From the NCBI RefSeq assembly GCF_002878395.1, contig NC_061120.1:99725124-99789123 (forward strand): a DNA stretch of 64,000 nt, read 5' to 3'. The position numbers and the translations under genes were made by a program. This document shows, piece by piece, positions 46,368 to 57,365 of the stretch (within the stretch, counting starts at the first letter, position 1; each line of letters starts with the position of its first letter). Origin of the DNA: Capsicum annuum. Its lineage: Eukaryota > Streptophyta > Magnoliopsida > Solanales > Solanaceae. The notes below the pieces were generated by a model. The model had not been told where the DNA came from. It did not search any database and worked only from the letters and a program-made list of their open reading frames with translations.

Positions 46368-47443
46368 TTGTTATATGTTCAACACATCATTCCTAATGAA
46401 TATCATAAGGAAGAAAAATACTGTGAAAATAGTAAAAAAGAGGAGTATGATATTCCTCAACACTTGGATCTGCTTAATAAGTGGACGATCCCAAAAGTTT
46501 CACCCAAAAAGTTGTACCAAATGGGAAATTTCAAGACTTTAGGTCTTAAACAAATTATAAAAACGACTGAGGAGACACTTACAGTAGATAGTGATCATGC
46601 CACTTTCAAATTATTATCTGAAACTGATTTTGCTCCATATCGTGAAACATGTAAGTTTATGCATATTGGTTTTATTCAAGTTGCATTTAAACCACTAACC
46701 CTGAGAGGTTTGCTTGAAAGCTTTATTGCATCTTAAGAGATGGCAGAAATAAAAATTGGAAAAAGTCTCTTATTGGGACAGTCCAAACAAGTTTGGCTTA
46801 TGGATCGATGTACTTTAATGCTTATCCCAATCTACAGATATCTCTCACTGATGAGAATTCTTTGGATGCATTAATTCTGAGTATTAAATTGCATGGATAT
46901 AATTATATGCCTGGTACTGCAGTTATATGTATTTGTTATAGGATATATTATAAACCTCTACATACCTTAAATCCAATGTGCGGAATAATAGATTTCAAGA
47001 ATGAAATTATTTTAATGGAAACAAATTTTTATAGGTCCAAAGTTGTTACTAGACGACCTATAAAATGGGATGAAATTGGTTTCCCAAAAGAATGGATCCT
47101 TGAGGATGCAGTTACTCCTCAAACAGATCTCAATGAAGAGATTTTAGAGGTAGAACAATCAGTTGATGGTACTATTTGAATCAGATTTTCTAATTCATTA
47201 CCTCTATTAAACAAATCTGATGATATGTGTGTTGCAACATCATCGAGATTAAAGAGATCAACATTTTCATACATATCTCCTGATCATTATATTGTTAGAT
47301 CTCCCTCTAGAGCTTCTATATCTCAGATTAGAGAAAGCACTAGAATAAATAGCATCAGGATTGATAGTGATAATATTGTTACTGCAATCCTTGATATGGA
47401 TCCAACTGAGTCCGAAATAGAAATTCCAACTGGTTTAAAATGA
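46368..47443 (+). pseudogene. Pararetrovirus movement-protein region (30K-like), broken
   Basis: A degenerate movement-protein domain, the family role being cell-to-cell passage through plasmodesmata. The frame 46368-46736 holds the N-terminal part, including an LSETDFAPYRE word and a hydrophobic HIGFIQVAFKPLT strand. After a frameshift between 46736 and 46793 the core continues at 46793-47179 (SLDALILSIKLHGYNYMPG), then past a TGA at 47177-47179 in the same frame to 47443. The LDxL...PG pattern is that of caulimovirid movement proteins. One frameshift and several stops make it inactive. Confidence 0.72.
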
Positions 47444-49525
47444 ATCACAACTAAATTGATTTTAGTCCAGGATTCTAGCAAAAAAAATTCTGAAGAATTC
47501 TATAAACCTAGAGGGGAACTGTTTCGAACATGGTTTTTTCAAAATTTTAGCAAATAAGAAAAAACTACTTTCCAGGAAGAATTCTATGCAGACCTTTCTG
47601 TGCATAACAAAATAATTGCTTTTGTGCCCAGGTTTATGGCCAGATATGTGGATAACTACATTTTCATGCTAGCTAGGTAGTTTAAATTACCTACTGGAGA
47701 AACTACTACTTTGGTATTCCCTTCCCTGCAGTCCTTTCAAATTGAAAGAGACAACAAGGTAGTTTATTTTACATCTTTTGCTATGCTGATTGATAATGAT
47801 ACTGCCCTAATAATTGCTCAGAATATCAATATGATGTTAAAACAGCATAACTATGCTAATTATTATATGAGCATCCTGGGAGAGCAAATTATTTCTCTAC
47901 ATGAGAAAATTGATAAGGTCCTATCTGATTTAAAAAAGATAGAGCTTAGTAATACTGAGCAACTAGACCTTAAACTTATGGATCCTGAGGTCTTGGCCAC
48001 TCCCACTATCCAACCTCCTCCTGAAATCAAAGATTTCAAGTTATCTAGTAACTTAGATAATATCGAAAAGTTGCTAGAAGAGAAATTTTGTAGATTAAAG
48101 ATAAATAATATCCACGATGAAAGTTTTACAGGAGATAATGGTGGGCATGCTACTCCTATTGAGATAAATAAAATCTGAGATAAATTTTCTAGGAAGCCTA
48201 CCCAAAAGATGTTTTATTATCCTAGACCAACTCCTCAAGATGTTTTATTTGAAGAACAAGGATTATATGTCCCAAATAGTTTCAGAGGAGATGAAATCTA
48301 CGAGTGAAATATAGATGGATTATCTAATAGATAGATATCTATAATGGTACATAGAATGTTGATGTATAGTACCATTTGTAAAGCCCTTCCTAATACGAAT
48401 GATAGGGGCATTGCCGAAATAATTACGGCAGGTTTTACTGGTTAGCTTAAAGGCTGGTGGGATAATTATCTTACCCAAGACCAAAAAACCAAAATCATTC
48501 AATCAATAGTAAAGAAAGAAGATGGACAAGAGGTCATGAACACTGTCTATACTTTAATTATTAATATTATTGAGCACTTCTCTGGAAGATAGTCCGATAA
48601 TAGTAAAAGTATTAGGACTTTGCTCCAAAATCTTAGATGTAAGACTTTGACATCTTGGATATGGTATAAAGATGTATTCCCTTCTAGAGTAATGGAATTA
48701 CCTGAGAGTAATAGTTCTCATTGGAAGTCCAAGTTTATAGATGGCCTTCCCATGTTATTTGCTGAAAGAATTTGGAAAACCCTTAGAGGTCCTAATGTGA
48801 GTATTAACTATGAGGCTTACATTTATGGTAACCTTATAAAAGTTGTTACTTAAGAAGGTTTAGCTTTATGTAATGAGATTAAGGTAAACCAACAGGTTAA
48901 GAAGTATCGTCTTACTGAGAGACAACAACTGGGAGAATTTTGTGAGCAATTTGCCATAGATATCCCCAAAACCTCAAGAGATTCTCATAAACATAAGAAG
49001 AAGTACTCTGAGGAGAAAAAGCCAAAAAAAGTGGAGAATAAAAGAAAAAGAAAGGAGGATTACAAATCCAAGAAGGCTTATAGAAAAGCCAAGAAAACCA
49101 ACACTTGTTACCGATGTGGTAGATTTGGTCACTTTGCAAAAGATTGCAAAGTAAAAAGCAAGATCAAGAGTCTCACTATCGATGATCATATTAAAGACTC
49201 TTTGTGTAAGATTTTTCTCAATTCCTCTTCAGAAAACTCTAGTCTGGACCATAGTGATAATGAGAAAAATGATTCAACCGATGAGGACCTGTGAGTTCTC
49301 CAATAAGAAGATTGTATGCCTTCGGATGATGAGTGCATACCTTGCCAAAAAGGACACCCTAGTACTAACAAGAAGGAGAAGGATGTTTTGTACAACATCA
49401 TATCCATATTTCAAGATATAGAAATTAATGTCTTGAAAGATGACAAATTAGCATCTCTACTACAGATGCTAAAAAAACTGGGTAAGCAAGATGATAAGCC
49501 ATCCACCAGTTCTTTTCCTATTTAG
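47444..49525 (+). pseudogene. Pararetrovirus coat-protein region with CCHC zinc knuckle, broken by stops
   Basis: The same reading frame as the movement core runs on through this region, interrupted by in-frame stops (47441-47443, 48176-48178, 48851-48853, 49292-49294 and others between). An N-terminal helical part lies at 47711-48178 (coiled-coil-like LHEKIDKVLSDLKKIE). A lysine-rich block follows at 49000-49100. The nucleic-acid-binding knuckle CYRCGRFGHFAKDC is complete at 49106-49147 (CX2CX4HX4C). An acidic tail follows. Its role in the family is capsid formation and RNA packaging. Several stops sit where W or Q is expected (GAGTGAAAT, GGTTAGCTT), suggesting C-to-T/G-to-A decay. Confidence 0.78.
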
Positions 49526-50390
49526 GAAGAAATGTATATTATTCCCTCCTAAAAAGGTCCTTATACCATGACTGAAGTTAATAGACTTCTAAGGGAAAGA
49601 CGGAAGGTTGAAGCTATCCAGTAATAATCCAGGACCTAAAGAACGAGATAGATAATCTCAAAAAGGAAATATCTTTCCATAAGAGTCATAATTTTGCATT
49701 AGATCAAAGGGTTTTTGCTTTAGAAAATCCAAAATTATTACCTGTTGAGGATAGCCAAACTCTCCCTGATGGAAATTTTCTTAAAACCTTAGAAGAAAAG
49801 CTCACCAACACTTCTATGCTAAGGTCACCCTTCTTATTAATTGCAATTATAAGAAGGAGTTTACAGCTCTCATTGACAGTGGGGCAGTCTATAACAGCAT
49901 TCAAGAAGGTATGATACCTTCAAGATATTTTGAAAAGACCATTAATACTATGAGGAATGCAAGTGGGTAGAAAATAGGAGTTGAATATAGAATCCCTAAA
50001 GCTTACATTTGTAAAAACAAAGTTTGCATGCCTGAAACTTTTGTTTTAGTTAAGGATATTACCGATGAACTTATCTTAGCGAAACCTTGGTTTTAACATT
50101 TGTATCATTTCGTCCATTGGGATGGAAAAGGTATCATTGGAACTTTTAATAATAAACATATTCAGTTTGAATGGTATGATCCACCCTATACCAGATATTT
50201 AAATCTGATTAAAGAAAATATTCTTTTAAAAAATAGGCAAATGAAATTTTTGAAAAATAAAATTTGCAGTTTGACTATCAATAAAACTCTTCAAAAACCA
50301 AAATTACTTGGAAAAATTGAGTTTCTAAAAAATCAGTTGTCTGTTCAAATTTATGGAGATCATCCAAATGCATTTTGGAAAAGGAAATAA
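49526..50390 (+). pseudogene. Pararetrovirus aspartic protease region
   Basis: The protease active site is visible as ALIDSGAVYNSI, with DSG at 49875-49883. The frame differs from that of the coat region, so a frameshift or separate ORF start lies between. Downstream ETFVLVKDITDELIL and a stop near 50092 precede the open stretch 50100-50390 (HFVHWDGKGIIGTF), a linker seen before RT in this family. It would process the polyprotein; stops make it inactive. Confidence 0.7.
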
Positions 50391-51720
50391 CATGTTGTTA
50401 GCCTTTCGTATGAAAATAATTTCCAAGAAGGTAATATACCAACTAAGGCCAGACCTTGTCAAATAAATTCTGACTTTTTAGAATTATTTAAAAAAGAAAT
50501 TGAATCTCTTTTGCATAAAGGCCTGATTAGACCATCTAAGTCTCCATGGTAATTTACTGTATGTTATGTGAATAAGCATGCAGAATAGAAACGAGGAGTT
50601 CTGAGGTTGGTTATTACTTACAAGACTGTGAATAAAGTCCTCAAATGGATTAGATATCCAATTCCCAATAACAAGGATTTATTAGACCATTTGCATGATA
50701 CTCTAATATTTTCAAAATTTAATTTGAAATAAGGTTTTTGGCAAATCCAGCTTTTGAAAGCTGACAAATATAAAACTACTTTCAATGTTCCAATGGGACA
50801 ATTTGAATGGAATGACCTCCCTTTTGGGCTGAAGAATACTCCTTCGGAGTTTCAAAATATCATGAATGATATTTTTATGCCATACAGTAATTTTATTATG
50901 GTCTACATTGAGGATATTCCGGTGTTCTTAATAAACATAGAGACACATTTTAAACATCTAGATCTTTTCAGAAAGATCATTATACAAAATGGCTTAGTCA
51001 TTTAGAGGACAAAGATGTTTTTATCCTAGACTAATACCAAATTTTTAGGTCACAATATTGACAAAGAGGAAATTATTCCCATAAATAGAAATATTGAATT
51101 TGCTTCTAAATTTCCTAATGGAATAACAGACAAAATTTAGTTGCAAAGATTTCTGGGAAGTCTAAATTATATATCTCCTTTTGTGGAAAATCTGAAAAAA
51201 GATACAGCTAACTTGTATGATAGACTGAAGAAAATCCTAAAGCATGGTCTGAGAGCTATACTACTGTGGTAAGAAATATTAAGGCTAAAGTTAAAAATCT
51301 ATCATGCCTTACACTTACAAATCCCAATTGGGGAAAAATAATTGATATTGATGCTTCGACATTGGATATGGTGGAATTCTTAAACAATATTTCCCAGAAG
51401 AAAAGAGTGTTCATATTGTTCAATATTATTCTGGAAAATGGAGTGCCATCCAAAAAAACTATGCAACTGTAGCTAAAAAAATTTTTGCTATAGTTAAATG
51501 TGTTCTTAAATTTCAAGGCGATCTTTATAATCAAAAGTTCTTAATTAGGACTCATTGTCAAGCTGCCAAATTTATCTTTAACAAAGATTTTAAACATGAT
51601 GTCTCTAAGCAAATATTTGCAAGATGGCAGGCTTTGTTAGCCCCATTTGATTTTGAAATCCAATATTTAAAAGGGTCGGATAATAGTCTACCCGATCTTT
51701 TAACTCGTGAATTTTTAAGC
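50391..51720 (+). pseudogene. Pararetrovirus reverse transcriptase and RNase H
   Basis: RT blocks run through 50460-51240: a KKEIESLLHKGLIRPSKSPW segment, then KYKTTFNVPMGQFEWNDLPF in the open frame 50754-51005. The catalytic box at 50904-50915 reads YIED where the family has YIDD. In-frame stops occur at 51003-51005 and nearby. After a frame change RNase H follows, with IIDIDAST at 51341-51361 (first catalytic Asp kept) and SDNSLPDLLTREFL at about 51676-51720. The absence of an integrase after RNase H is as expected for pararetroviruses. Confidence 0.8.
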
Positions 51721-51748
51721 TAATGTTTTCTCTTATGGATTTTAGGAT

Positions 51749-53025
51749 GGCATCACGAGGATCTTCTTCCTTGTTCAGAGGAGAAGGTAGAAGAAATTCA
51801 CCAAGAGGCAGAGGTAATGTCCTCGCCCAAATTGGAAATCAGAGGTTGATATTCTCGAGCATTGCAAGCTCAAGTTCTTCTGGTATGAATACAGATGAAC
51901 AAACAAATCCAAAATTTTTAGAATTCATGAAATTCAAGTCTAAGGGGATAATGAAGTCCCTTCTTATTTAAGTATTTTTAAAGATGACAATGAGAATACT
52001 GAGTTGTGTGAACGCAGCAAGACAGAGGAAATCATAATTTTCCTTGAAAACAATGATCTTCGAGGAAAAGATAATCCTTGGCAGCTGATGTAAATGTATT
52101 TGGATTATACGTTTTATGCTGCGGTATTTTACAAATATCGCAAACATTATCAATCCATATTATCTACAATGGGTTCTGCAGAAATCCAATATTTATATGC
52201 TAATGAGGCAGTCAAAAAAATTATAGTAATAATAAAATTATAATCAAATAAATTCTGACTCATGAAGAATAGAGCTTGAGTACCCTAAAAGAAAGAGAAT
52301 ATATACATCTCGAATAGCAGAAAGTTGTTGTAAAATATAATTACTCGGATTATATAGAAAGTTTTGATAAGGTTTTCTTATGTGAGAATCCTGAGAGATC
52401 TCATTCATGGCTTGTGAAAATATATGCAAATGTGCACAAACAAAGCATACCAAATTGGTTTACTAAATGGTGGATCTTGCATGGTCCGTCACGGAAAATA
52501 TTGCCAGAGCCATTTAAAAGTTTGTACAAGGACTGGATAGAAGTATCACCAATACTTCTAAAAATGCAAAAAGATAATATATATTTTGAAGGAATATCTA
52601 TGATGTATTTCTTCATTGAATTTTCAATTCCCTTGATCTTGAAGTGGTCCATAAAAGTAAAATCAACTATGGATAATTTACCATGTTTAATGGGGGTTTA
52701 CTATACAAAATTATGGAGTAAATTAAACCAGTAAATGGGTGATGGTAATGTCCCTGGTCACCAACTAATTGAATCAATAAAAATGATTATTCCAAAATAT
52801 AGGCAGCAAAAAGAAATAGATTCTCCTCATGAGCAAGCAGAACTTAGCCCTTTCAAGAACATCACTAGAAAGCTTCAAATGAAAAAGGGCGCAATGACCA
52901 AAGCCGAGATTTTAGCATCCTATATGGAGGAAGTCAAAAAAGATTTATTGAAAAATCTTGATCAAAAATGCACTTCAGATATGTCAGTCTCGTCTGCAGG
53001 AGATTTTTTGGCTGGAGAGTCATAG
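51749..53025 (+). pseudogene. Pararetrovirus 3'-terminal ORF, broken
   Basis: Starts at an ATG at 51749 with a basic, glycine/serine/arginine-rich N-terminus (MASRGSSSLFRGEGRRNSP). The middle is interrupted by stops through 51970-52400. The most conserved-looking part is 52414-53025, with WFTKWWILHGPSRKILPEPF and MMYFFIEFSIP, and one stop at 52732-52734. By position it is where caulimovirids encode the transactivator/inclusion-body protein, but I do not see that domain clearly, so function is not assigned. Similar WW-HGP-ILP patterns are, to my knowledge, common in solanaceous pararetrovirus copies. Confidence 0.55.
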
Positions 53026-53346
53026 AGCATCCAGAGTGATAAAGACATAAATCTGGATAAATATTTGAGAAAATTTTAATCAACAATAGAAGAATCTTCC
53101 ATCACTGCAAAATAAAAAGAAAAATGACATGAGAACATAGAGTACATGGAGGGCCCCGCCAATGTTGAAATTATTATAGCTATGATGGAAGACAAAGTGA
53201 AAAACAGCTATATGAAAAAGCAAGAGTCATTGAATAGTAATGGACACTTAGATTTCTGAAAAGGCAAGGGTCGTTTACAAATAGTAAAGGACAATTATGA
53301 ATAGTAGGGGTCATTTCTTATTTTGTCCTTTGTATAGAGCATCCAT

Positions 53347-53353
53347 TATATAA
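53347..53353 (+). promoter_or_regulatory. TATA box of the pararetrovirus promoter
   Basis: TATATAA, 70 bases before the right terminal repeat, in a short noncoding interval after the last ORF (53026-53418). Caulimovirids drive the pregenomic RNA from such a promoter; transcription would start about 30 bases downstream. Activity here is unknown. Confidence 0.6.
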
Positions 53354-53418
53354 GGGTCTCATTTTCATTTGGAAGAGGCAGTTTTTTCAGCACCCCTCTC
53401 TCTTTTGTACTCTCTCAC

Positions 53419-53846
53419 CCTCTTTTTGTAAAAATATTCTTAGTGTGGAATAAAAGATTTTTGCTTTTGAGCACAATCTGTCCGTCTTAATGTTAATTTA
53501 AATTTTTGTTTTGTTTTAAATTTAATTTAAACTTTATTATCTCTAGCCTATGATAAGCTAAATTCCTAGTGTTGAACAATAACAAAAAATGTTACATGTA
53601 TGAAATGACATCTTGTTATTAATAGGAATTGTAAATCTCCATTGTTATAGAGGTCTCTATGTTAAGATGCTGCAGTTATGAGTCCAATCTTGGCACTAAT
53701 GTCGGATGTCCCTGTAAAGGCCGATTAGCCAAGTGGGCGTCCAGGGCCGTAATTGGGACTTGATTTAAGATTTAACTCATGACCAAGGTTACTAACATAT
53801 AGTGAAGGTACCTAGTGCAATAGTGAAGCGATCCGGTTCTCAATTG
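53419..53846 (+). repeat. Right terminal direct repeat (quasi-LTR) of the pararetrovirus
   Basis: Counterpart of 45911-46335, with AATAAA at 53449-53454. It ends at CAATTG exactly where the left copy meets the primer site; the next bases (TATAATGATATAT) are the hAT tandem array. No target duplication is seen at the two outer borders. Confidence 0.88.
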
Positions 53847-54075
53847 TATAATGATATATATACTAATTTATAAAGCATATACACATGTATACGTTAAATA
53901 TATACTACTTTAAAAAATATGCTACAAGATATATTCTACAATATAATAATATATATACTAATTTATAAAACATATACACATGTATACGTTAAATATATAC
54001 TACTTTAGAGTTTATATTCTATATAAACACATATATACACACCATTCAATATATGTACTGCTTTACAAAATATGC
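53847..54075. repeat. AT-rich tandem repeats of the hAT element, right part
   Basis: Continuation of the array at 45200-45910, with ACACATGTATACGTTAAATAT near 53880 and 53980. From 54075 to 54470 the AT-rich 3' noncoding part of the hAT gene follows; nothing else is seen. Confidence 0.8.
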
Positions 54076-54472
54076 TACTTAATATAATAAATTAATAATA
54101 CTTGATTGTAAATTAGTGATATATTAAAACTAAGTATTTAATTTAAACTAGAAATTCAATTTAAATCATTAAATAGAAAAAATTACAAAGTAAGGACTAA
54201 GGAGTGAATAAATGTTATATTTTATTGCTTTCAAAATGATTCAAAATTTATAATGTACATAAATGAAAAATCTACAAAGTTTTTATCATTTTTTCCAATT
54301 CATCCATGTTAATATTAACAAGAACTTGCATAGGATAGTTAAAGTCAATGGGGGCAAAACCATGCTTTGGACTTGATTCTGTTGAGTTCTCCCTTGAAGT
54401 CATAATTTCTTCAAGTTTCTGTTCGTCGTTCGGCTCCATCTCCATTTCTTGATTTCTTTATTCCGCTCTAAT

Positions 54473-56722
54473 CTAATCTCTAAGGAAAACTAGAACATTC
54501 ATAGCATTGATTTCCAATGAGTGTCGGTTGTCTCCAATCTGTTGTCGTCCCTGACTAAAAGCGCTCTCCAATGCAACGGTTGATATTGGAACATTCAATA
54601 TATCTCTAGCTAATCTTGAAAGCACAGGATATTGTGTTTTATTATTCTTCCACCAATCCAACACGTTGATCTATCATCTGCGATCCTCTAGCGGTGTTCA
54701 AAGATAATACTTAAGCTCTTCCTGATAAGTTGTTGTGTAAGTTCCCGCCTCAACACTGCTCTAACAATTTAAATCATAAAAGTAATCAGGAAACCACTAT
54801 GTGCTGGCCTTTTAGAAGATGATGGCTCCTCGGGAGGATGAGGAGCAATAGTTGGAGTGATATTTGTCGGTACAGCTAAATCAAGTAAATCAGCATAATG
54901 ATTATATAATTTATCTATGTAAGCGTTCGCATCACCCATAGCCGTCCATAAATCTTGTTGTTCTTGTTCTCCAACAGTAGAATCATTGTTAGTATTTATC
55001 TCTAAGTTAAAATAATAAGAGTACTAAAGTGCACATAGTAGTATATTTCATACACGGATTTAGCATAGCTCCAACCAAGTAAATAGGGAGAATCGAAAAA
55101 AAATATTTTTAAAATTTAGCAAACATAGCATCAATAGCTTCTTTGTAACCTTCTTTATTCTTATATTCTTTGAGCAAACCAGAAATATCGGCTATATATG
55201 CTAAAATATTACAAACATTAGAATAATAAGCACCGAAAAATTCAACTGTAGCTATATAAAAATTTTCCAAAAACTTAACAAGATCATCAATTACAGCCCA
55301 ATCAGAATCATGTAGCATATATTCAACCGAATCAGCAAATGAACCGCAATATTGGTTAAAAGTTAGTGTAATAAGAACTCTATATTTATGATAAGTTTTA
55401 TTAAAATCATACGTAGCATTTCATCTAGTATCACATTCTTCAGGCATCAATATCGGTGCAAGTCCATTTTGTTCACATTTAACTTTAAATTTTTTAATTC
55501 TTTTTCTTCGATATTTCCTTGAATAAAACCAACAGCAAGTCAGATTTTTTCAATATAAAGCTCAAAAAACTCAAGACCATCTCTTACAATTAAATTATAT
55601 ATATGACAAGCACACTTAACATGAAATATTTTAGGTAAGAGCAGAGTTAGCTTAGCTTTTAACTTTGTAATAGCAGTTTTGTTGTTAGAAGCATTATCAA
55701 AAGCAATACATAAGATTTTATTTTCAATATCGTAAAATTCTGCAACTTTACCAATCGAATTAGCAATAAAATCTCTGGTATGTGTACGATTTTCATCATA
55801 CAAAAAAAACTAGAATACATTTTTGCATAATAAAATTACTATCTATCCAGTGACAAGTAATGGTTAAATAATCATTTTTATTAATAGCACGACCAAGATC
55901 AGAAGGTAAAGTCATTCTACATTGAATATTTTTTAACAATGTAGATAAAATAATATTGTGAATGAAGTATAAAAATATCGGCCCGACAAGTACTTCTAGG
56001 AATACCATTAAACATAGGATTATAAATTGCTTAAATATAATGAATAAAAGCATCAGAAGAAGGAAAACTAAAAGGCAAACAACCCACAACTATCATTTTT
56101 GTTATTTCTTTCCGGTCCCTCAATTTATTATGCTTTTTTAATTACCTGATCGGTTGTTGGGTCCAATCTAGTTTGTGTTGGCCCACCAACATCCTAACCA
56201 CCTTTTGCAATAAATAACTATCTTTCGTGATTATCACTTATATGTCTCATTAACGTACCCGTACTCCCTTGCTTGCCTCCTCTTTTATGCTTGTATTTTT
56301 GTTGACAAATATTGCATTGTACCTCAGTATCTGATATACGTGTAAAAAATTTCCATGCAATACTAGTTGTTTTACGAGCTCTTGGGGGATGGAGAGGGCG
56401 ATTAAATAATTCAGATCTAATATTAGCATTTCCTAATGCGGGTGTCTCACCAATATTTCCATCATCTTCATCTAAATCAACCGCATCTACTTCATTTTCT
56501 TCTTTTATACCATAATTTTCTTGAGCTTCTCATAATCCATTTCGTGAGAACCTACACCTACTTCTTCCTCAAAAGGTTGACTAAGTGGTACCGGAGGTGG
56601 AGGTACACAGGTATATCTATTGAACTACCTCTACCGCCAGTAATTTACTTTTTACTACTACTACCACTTCTGGGACAAAAAAAAATTACACTTTTAGTGG
56701 CGAGGTTTCTTAATTTATCCAT
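54473..56722 (-). pseudogene. hAT (Ac-like) transposase, decayed
   Basis: Read on the minus strand. An ATG at 56722-56720 opens MDKLRNLATKSVIFF and soon meets a stop. A BED zinc finger follows at about 56226-56335: VQCNICQQKY ... GTLMRHISDNH, with the C-x2-C and H-x4-H ligands in place. The catalytic RNase H-like core has IAFDNASNNKTAI and HVKCACHIYNLIVRDG (55540-55803). A DUF4413-like segment is at 55109-55318. The C-terminal dimerisation domain is at 54473-54664: WWKNNKTQYPVLSRLARDIL and VPISTVALESAFSQGRQ. Domain order is complete, but at least five breaks separate the segments. The enzyme would excise and insert the element. Confidence 0.82.
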
Positions 56723-56990
56723 AATATAAACCAAACTAAAAAAATTCAAAATACACAAATATAATAAAATTAATATTCAACAATTAATACACTAATTAAA
56801 AATTAAAAGTAAGAGATGGAACGACAATACCAAATTTTGGAAGTATCCGAAGTTGCGACTTTATAAACTTCCACTCGTACTTTGTAATCGCAAAATTAAA
56901 AAATTAAATTAAGAACTTTAGAAAATATATAGAATATTTGAATTTTGAGAATTGAGATTTGAGAGAGTGACGTTTGAGAGAATAAAATTA
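56723..56990. other. AT-rich 5' noncoding part of hAT
   Basis: Upstream of the transposase ATG lies an AT-rich leader-like stretch with no open frame. A GAGAATTGAGATTTGAGAGAGTG purine-rich segment is at about 56945-56970. The expected inverted terminal repeat is not found before LTR-like sequence starts near 56990. Confidence 0.45.
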
Positions 56991-57365
56991 TGTGGATGAA
57001 ACCAATTTCATTGGAAAGAGAACTCGCAGAGCTTTCCGTTGATGTATAGTAGATCACCCAGATCATTATGTACAAGGAGTTATGATCGTTTAAAGTTAGA
57101 GCAAAAATACCCTAGGCCTCAGTACTTTTTCCTGCTTGTTTTACTGTTCACTACTATTCACAGTTCGATCGGAATGTTCATAACTCATCGCTCGGGTGTC
57201 CGTTTTGGATGATCCACATATCATTGGAAATCTTATTCGATACTCTACGCAATGGTAGGTCATAATCTAAGACAATCCACATGAAAAATTTATAATTCAT
57301 TCTAGAAGATAGAACCCAACACGTTACGCATAAAATTTCAACGAAAAATTTCTCGAGGTATTACA
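56990..57365 (-). repeat. LTR fragment J (5' end of a gypsy LTR)
   Basis: On the minus strand it starts TGTAATACCTCGAG at 57365 and runs to about 56990. It contains the phrase GAGTTATGAACATTCCGATCG and ...TTTCCAATGATATG, positioned like GAGTTATGGCC and TTTCCAACGATACC in the U3 of elements F and G. It is the first 375 bases of an LTR, cut at the hAT border. Confidence 0.6.

Larger units (their letters stand above)
45911..53846 (+). mobile_element. Endogenous pararetrovirus (Caulimoviridae, solendovirus/petuvirus-like), decayed
   Basis: A 7.9-kb insert with directly repeated ends: about 45911-46335 and 53419-53846. A tRNA-Met primer site follows the left repeat. Genes in order are movement protein, coat protein with zinc knuckle, aspartic protease, reverse transcriptase, RNase H and a 3'-terminal ORF; there is no integrase, which separates it from the LTR retrotransposons around it. 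The distance between equivalent points in the two repeats is 7511 bp, the expected circular genome size for this family. All genes contain stops or frameshifts. Order and size suggest a solendovirus-like virus of Solanaceae; genus is inferred. Confidence 0.85.
44971..56990 (-). mobile_element. hAT transposon, one terminal repeat visible, carrying a pararetrovirus
   Basis: The left end TAGGGTTGTTAATTGGGCCG at 44971 is followed to about 45175 by many GGTCCGGTT/CCGGCC words, typical terminal and subterminal sequence of Ac-like hAT elements. It interrupts the Athila integrase. The decayed transposase is on the minus strand at 54473-56722. Between them lies an AT-rich tandem array, itself interrupted by the pararetrovirus 45911-53846. 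I find no inverted copy of the end near 56.7-57.3 kb, so the right end is truncated or replaced near 56990, where LTR sequence begins. Confidence 0.7.

Noticed and set aside
46368..47443. Host gene with repeated open frames in 46-49 kb
   Set aside because: The movement-protein pattern, zinc knuckle, protease and RT in series, and the terminal repeats show these are parts of one pararetrovirus.
56312..56729. Plus-strand frames (67 and 97 codons) in the hAT region
   Set aside because: Antisense to the transposase N-terminus and BED finger; no domain in the plus-strand reading.
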